Part shown: positions 6,559-6,928 of the stretch, one piece after another
Numbering within the stretch: the first letter of the stretch is position 1
Layout of the letters: the number at the start of each line of letters is the position of its first letter
From: Hyphomicrobiaceae bacterium UBA2767
GTDB taxonomy: Bacteria; Pseudomonadota; Alphaproteobacteria; Rhizobiales; Methyloligellaceae
Length of the DNA stretch: 6,928 nt
Direction: 5' to 3'
Assembly: GCA_002352635.1 (NCBI GenBank)
Contig: DEIT01000083.1
Coordinates: forward strand, 1 to 6,928
Notes under the pieces: generated by a model
Told to the model about the DNA's origin: nothing
Databases searched by the model: none
The model's input: the letters and a program-made list of their open reading frames with translations, nothing else
Position numbers and translations under genes: made by a program

Positions 6559-6928
6559 ATGCAGAATCCCTTCCGCTATTTCAACAGTTCGCCTGAGGTG
6601 ATCCGCCTCGCGGTGATGATGTATATCCGCTATCCGCTTTCGTTACGGCACGTCGAAGATCTGCTCCATGAGCGGGGCATCGATATCTGCCACGAGACGG
6701 TTCGGTTCTGGTGGAACCGGTTCGGTCCAATGTTCGCGGCTGCGATCAGGAAACGACGCATTCATCATCGGTCATTTTCGGAATGGCACTGGCACCTGGA
6801 CGAAGTGTTCGTCAGGATCAATGGAAAGAAGCATTATCTCTGGCGTGCGGTGGATCACGAAGGCGAAGTGCTCGAGGTATTCGCGACGAAACGCTGGGAT
6901 CGCCGGGCTGCGCTGAAGTTCTTGAAGC
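6559..6928 (+). CDS. IS6-family transposase, N-terminal part
   Basis: The frame stays open to the window end (123 residues of the usual 230-240), so the gene is partial because of the window edge, not because of a visible defect. After the MQNPFRYF start come a helix-turn-helix-like region (about 12-55; LRHVEDLLHERGIDICHETV is the recognisable core) and the beginning of the DDE catalytic domain, with the first acidic residue Asp81 in WHLDEVFVRING and the following YLWRAVDHEG. These match the IS26/IS240/IS6100 family pattern WxxDExYxxxxG. It would cut and join DNA at the element ends. No strong ribosome site precedes the ATG, which is common in insertion sequences. Confidence 0.88.
   Translation, partial: MQNPFRYFNSSPEVIRLAVMMYIRYPLSLRHVEDLLHERGIDICHETVRFWWNRFGPMFAAAIRKRRIHHRSFSEWHWHLDEVFVRINGKKHYLWRAVDHEGEVLEVFATKRWDRRAALKFLK

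Larger units (their letters stand above)
6502..6928 (+). mobile_element. IS6-family insertion sequence, left part
   Basis: The element starts at the terminal repeat at 6502, inside a blue-copper gene, and continues past the window end. It carries the first half of an IS6-type transposase. If recently inserted by replicative transposition, the eight bases CTTGTGGA (6494-6501) should be repeated right after the far end. Elements of this family often form cointegrates and bracket accessory genes. Confidence 0.75.

Noticed and set aside
6668..6916. Open frame of 82 codons within the transposase
   Set aside because: Different frame from the clear IS6-type transposase, with no features of its own.

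Overview
The window comes from a GC-rich proteobacterium, most likely an alphaproteobacterium of the Hyphomicrobiales (Bradyrhizobium/Mesorhizobium-like). This rests on the feel of the proteins and codon use, on an intergenic repeat built around TGGCACTTAGCGGACGTT and TGACCCAAAGCGGAC that I associate from memory with those genomes, and on an IS6-type transposase. The mix of accessory metabolic genes, degenerate repeats and an insertion sequence inside a copper gene looks like a symbiosis island, plasmid or other accessory region. The placement is inference.

Layout: 1-152 holds a repeat-like stretch and a possible promoter. Positions 153-2399 hold a tight two-gene unit: a divergent cysteine-synthase-like PLP enzyme and an ArgE-type M20 deacylase. 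After a 276-base gap comes an exported D-Ala-D-Ala carboxypeptidase-type serine enzyme (2676-3638). A 281-base gap with a degenerate repeat follows. Next is a second two-gene unit (3920-6105): a DoeB-like zinc deacylase overlapping by 4 bases a MalY/PatB-type carbon-sulfur beta-lyase. All five genes are on the + strand. From 6106 the character changes: a repeat with a perfect hairpin, then on the - strand a 44-residue membrane protein and the last 30 or so residues of a blue-copper protein. The copper gene is cut at about 6502 by the end of an IS6-family element whose transposase runs off the window.

How the genes may work together: two unrelated deacylases are each paired with a PLP enzyme of the cysteine/cystathionine world. 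The simplest reading is catabolism of N-acylated, beta-substituted (possibly S-substituted) amino acids: removal of the N-acyl group, then PLP-dependent elimination or replacement at the beta carbon. This resembles mercapturate-type or N-acetyl-diaminobutyrate (ectoine) breakdown, but the substrate cannot be read from sequence. No transporter or regulator is visible, so the cluster may continue to the left. Copies of the same degenerate repeat lie before, inside and after the five-gene block.
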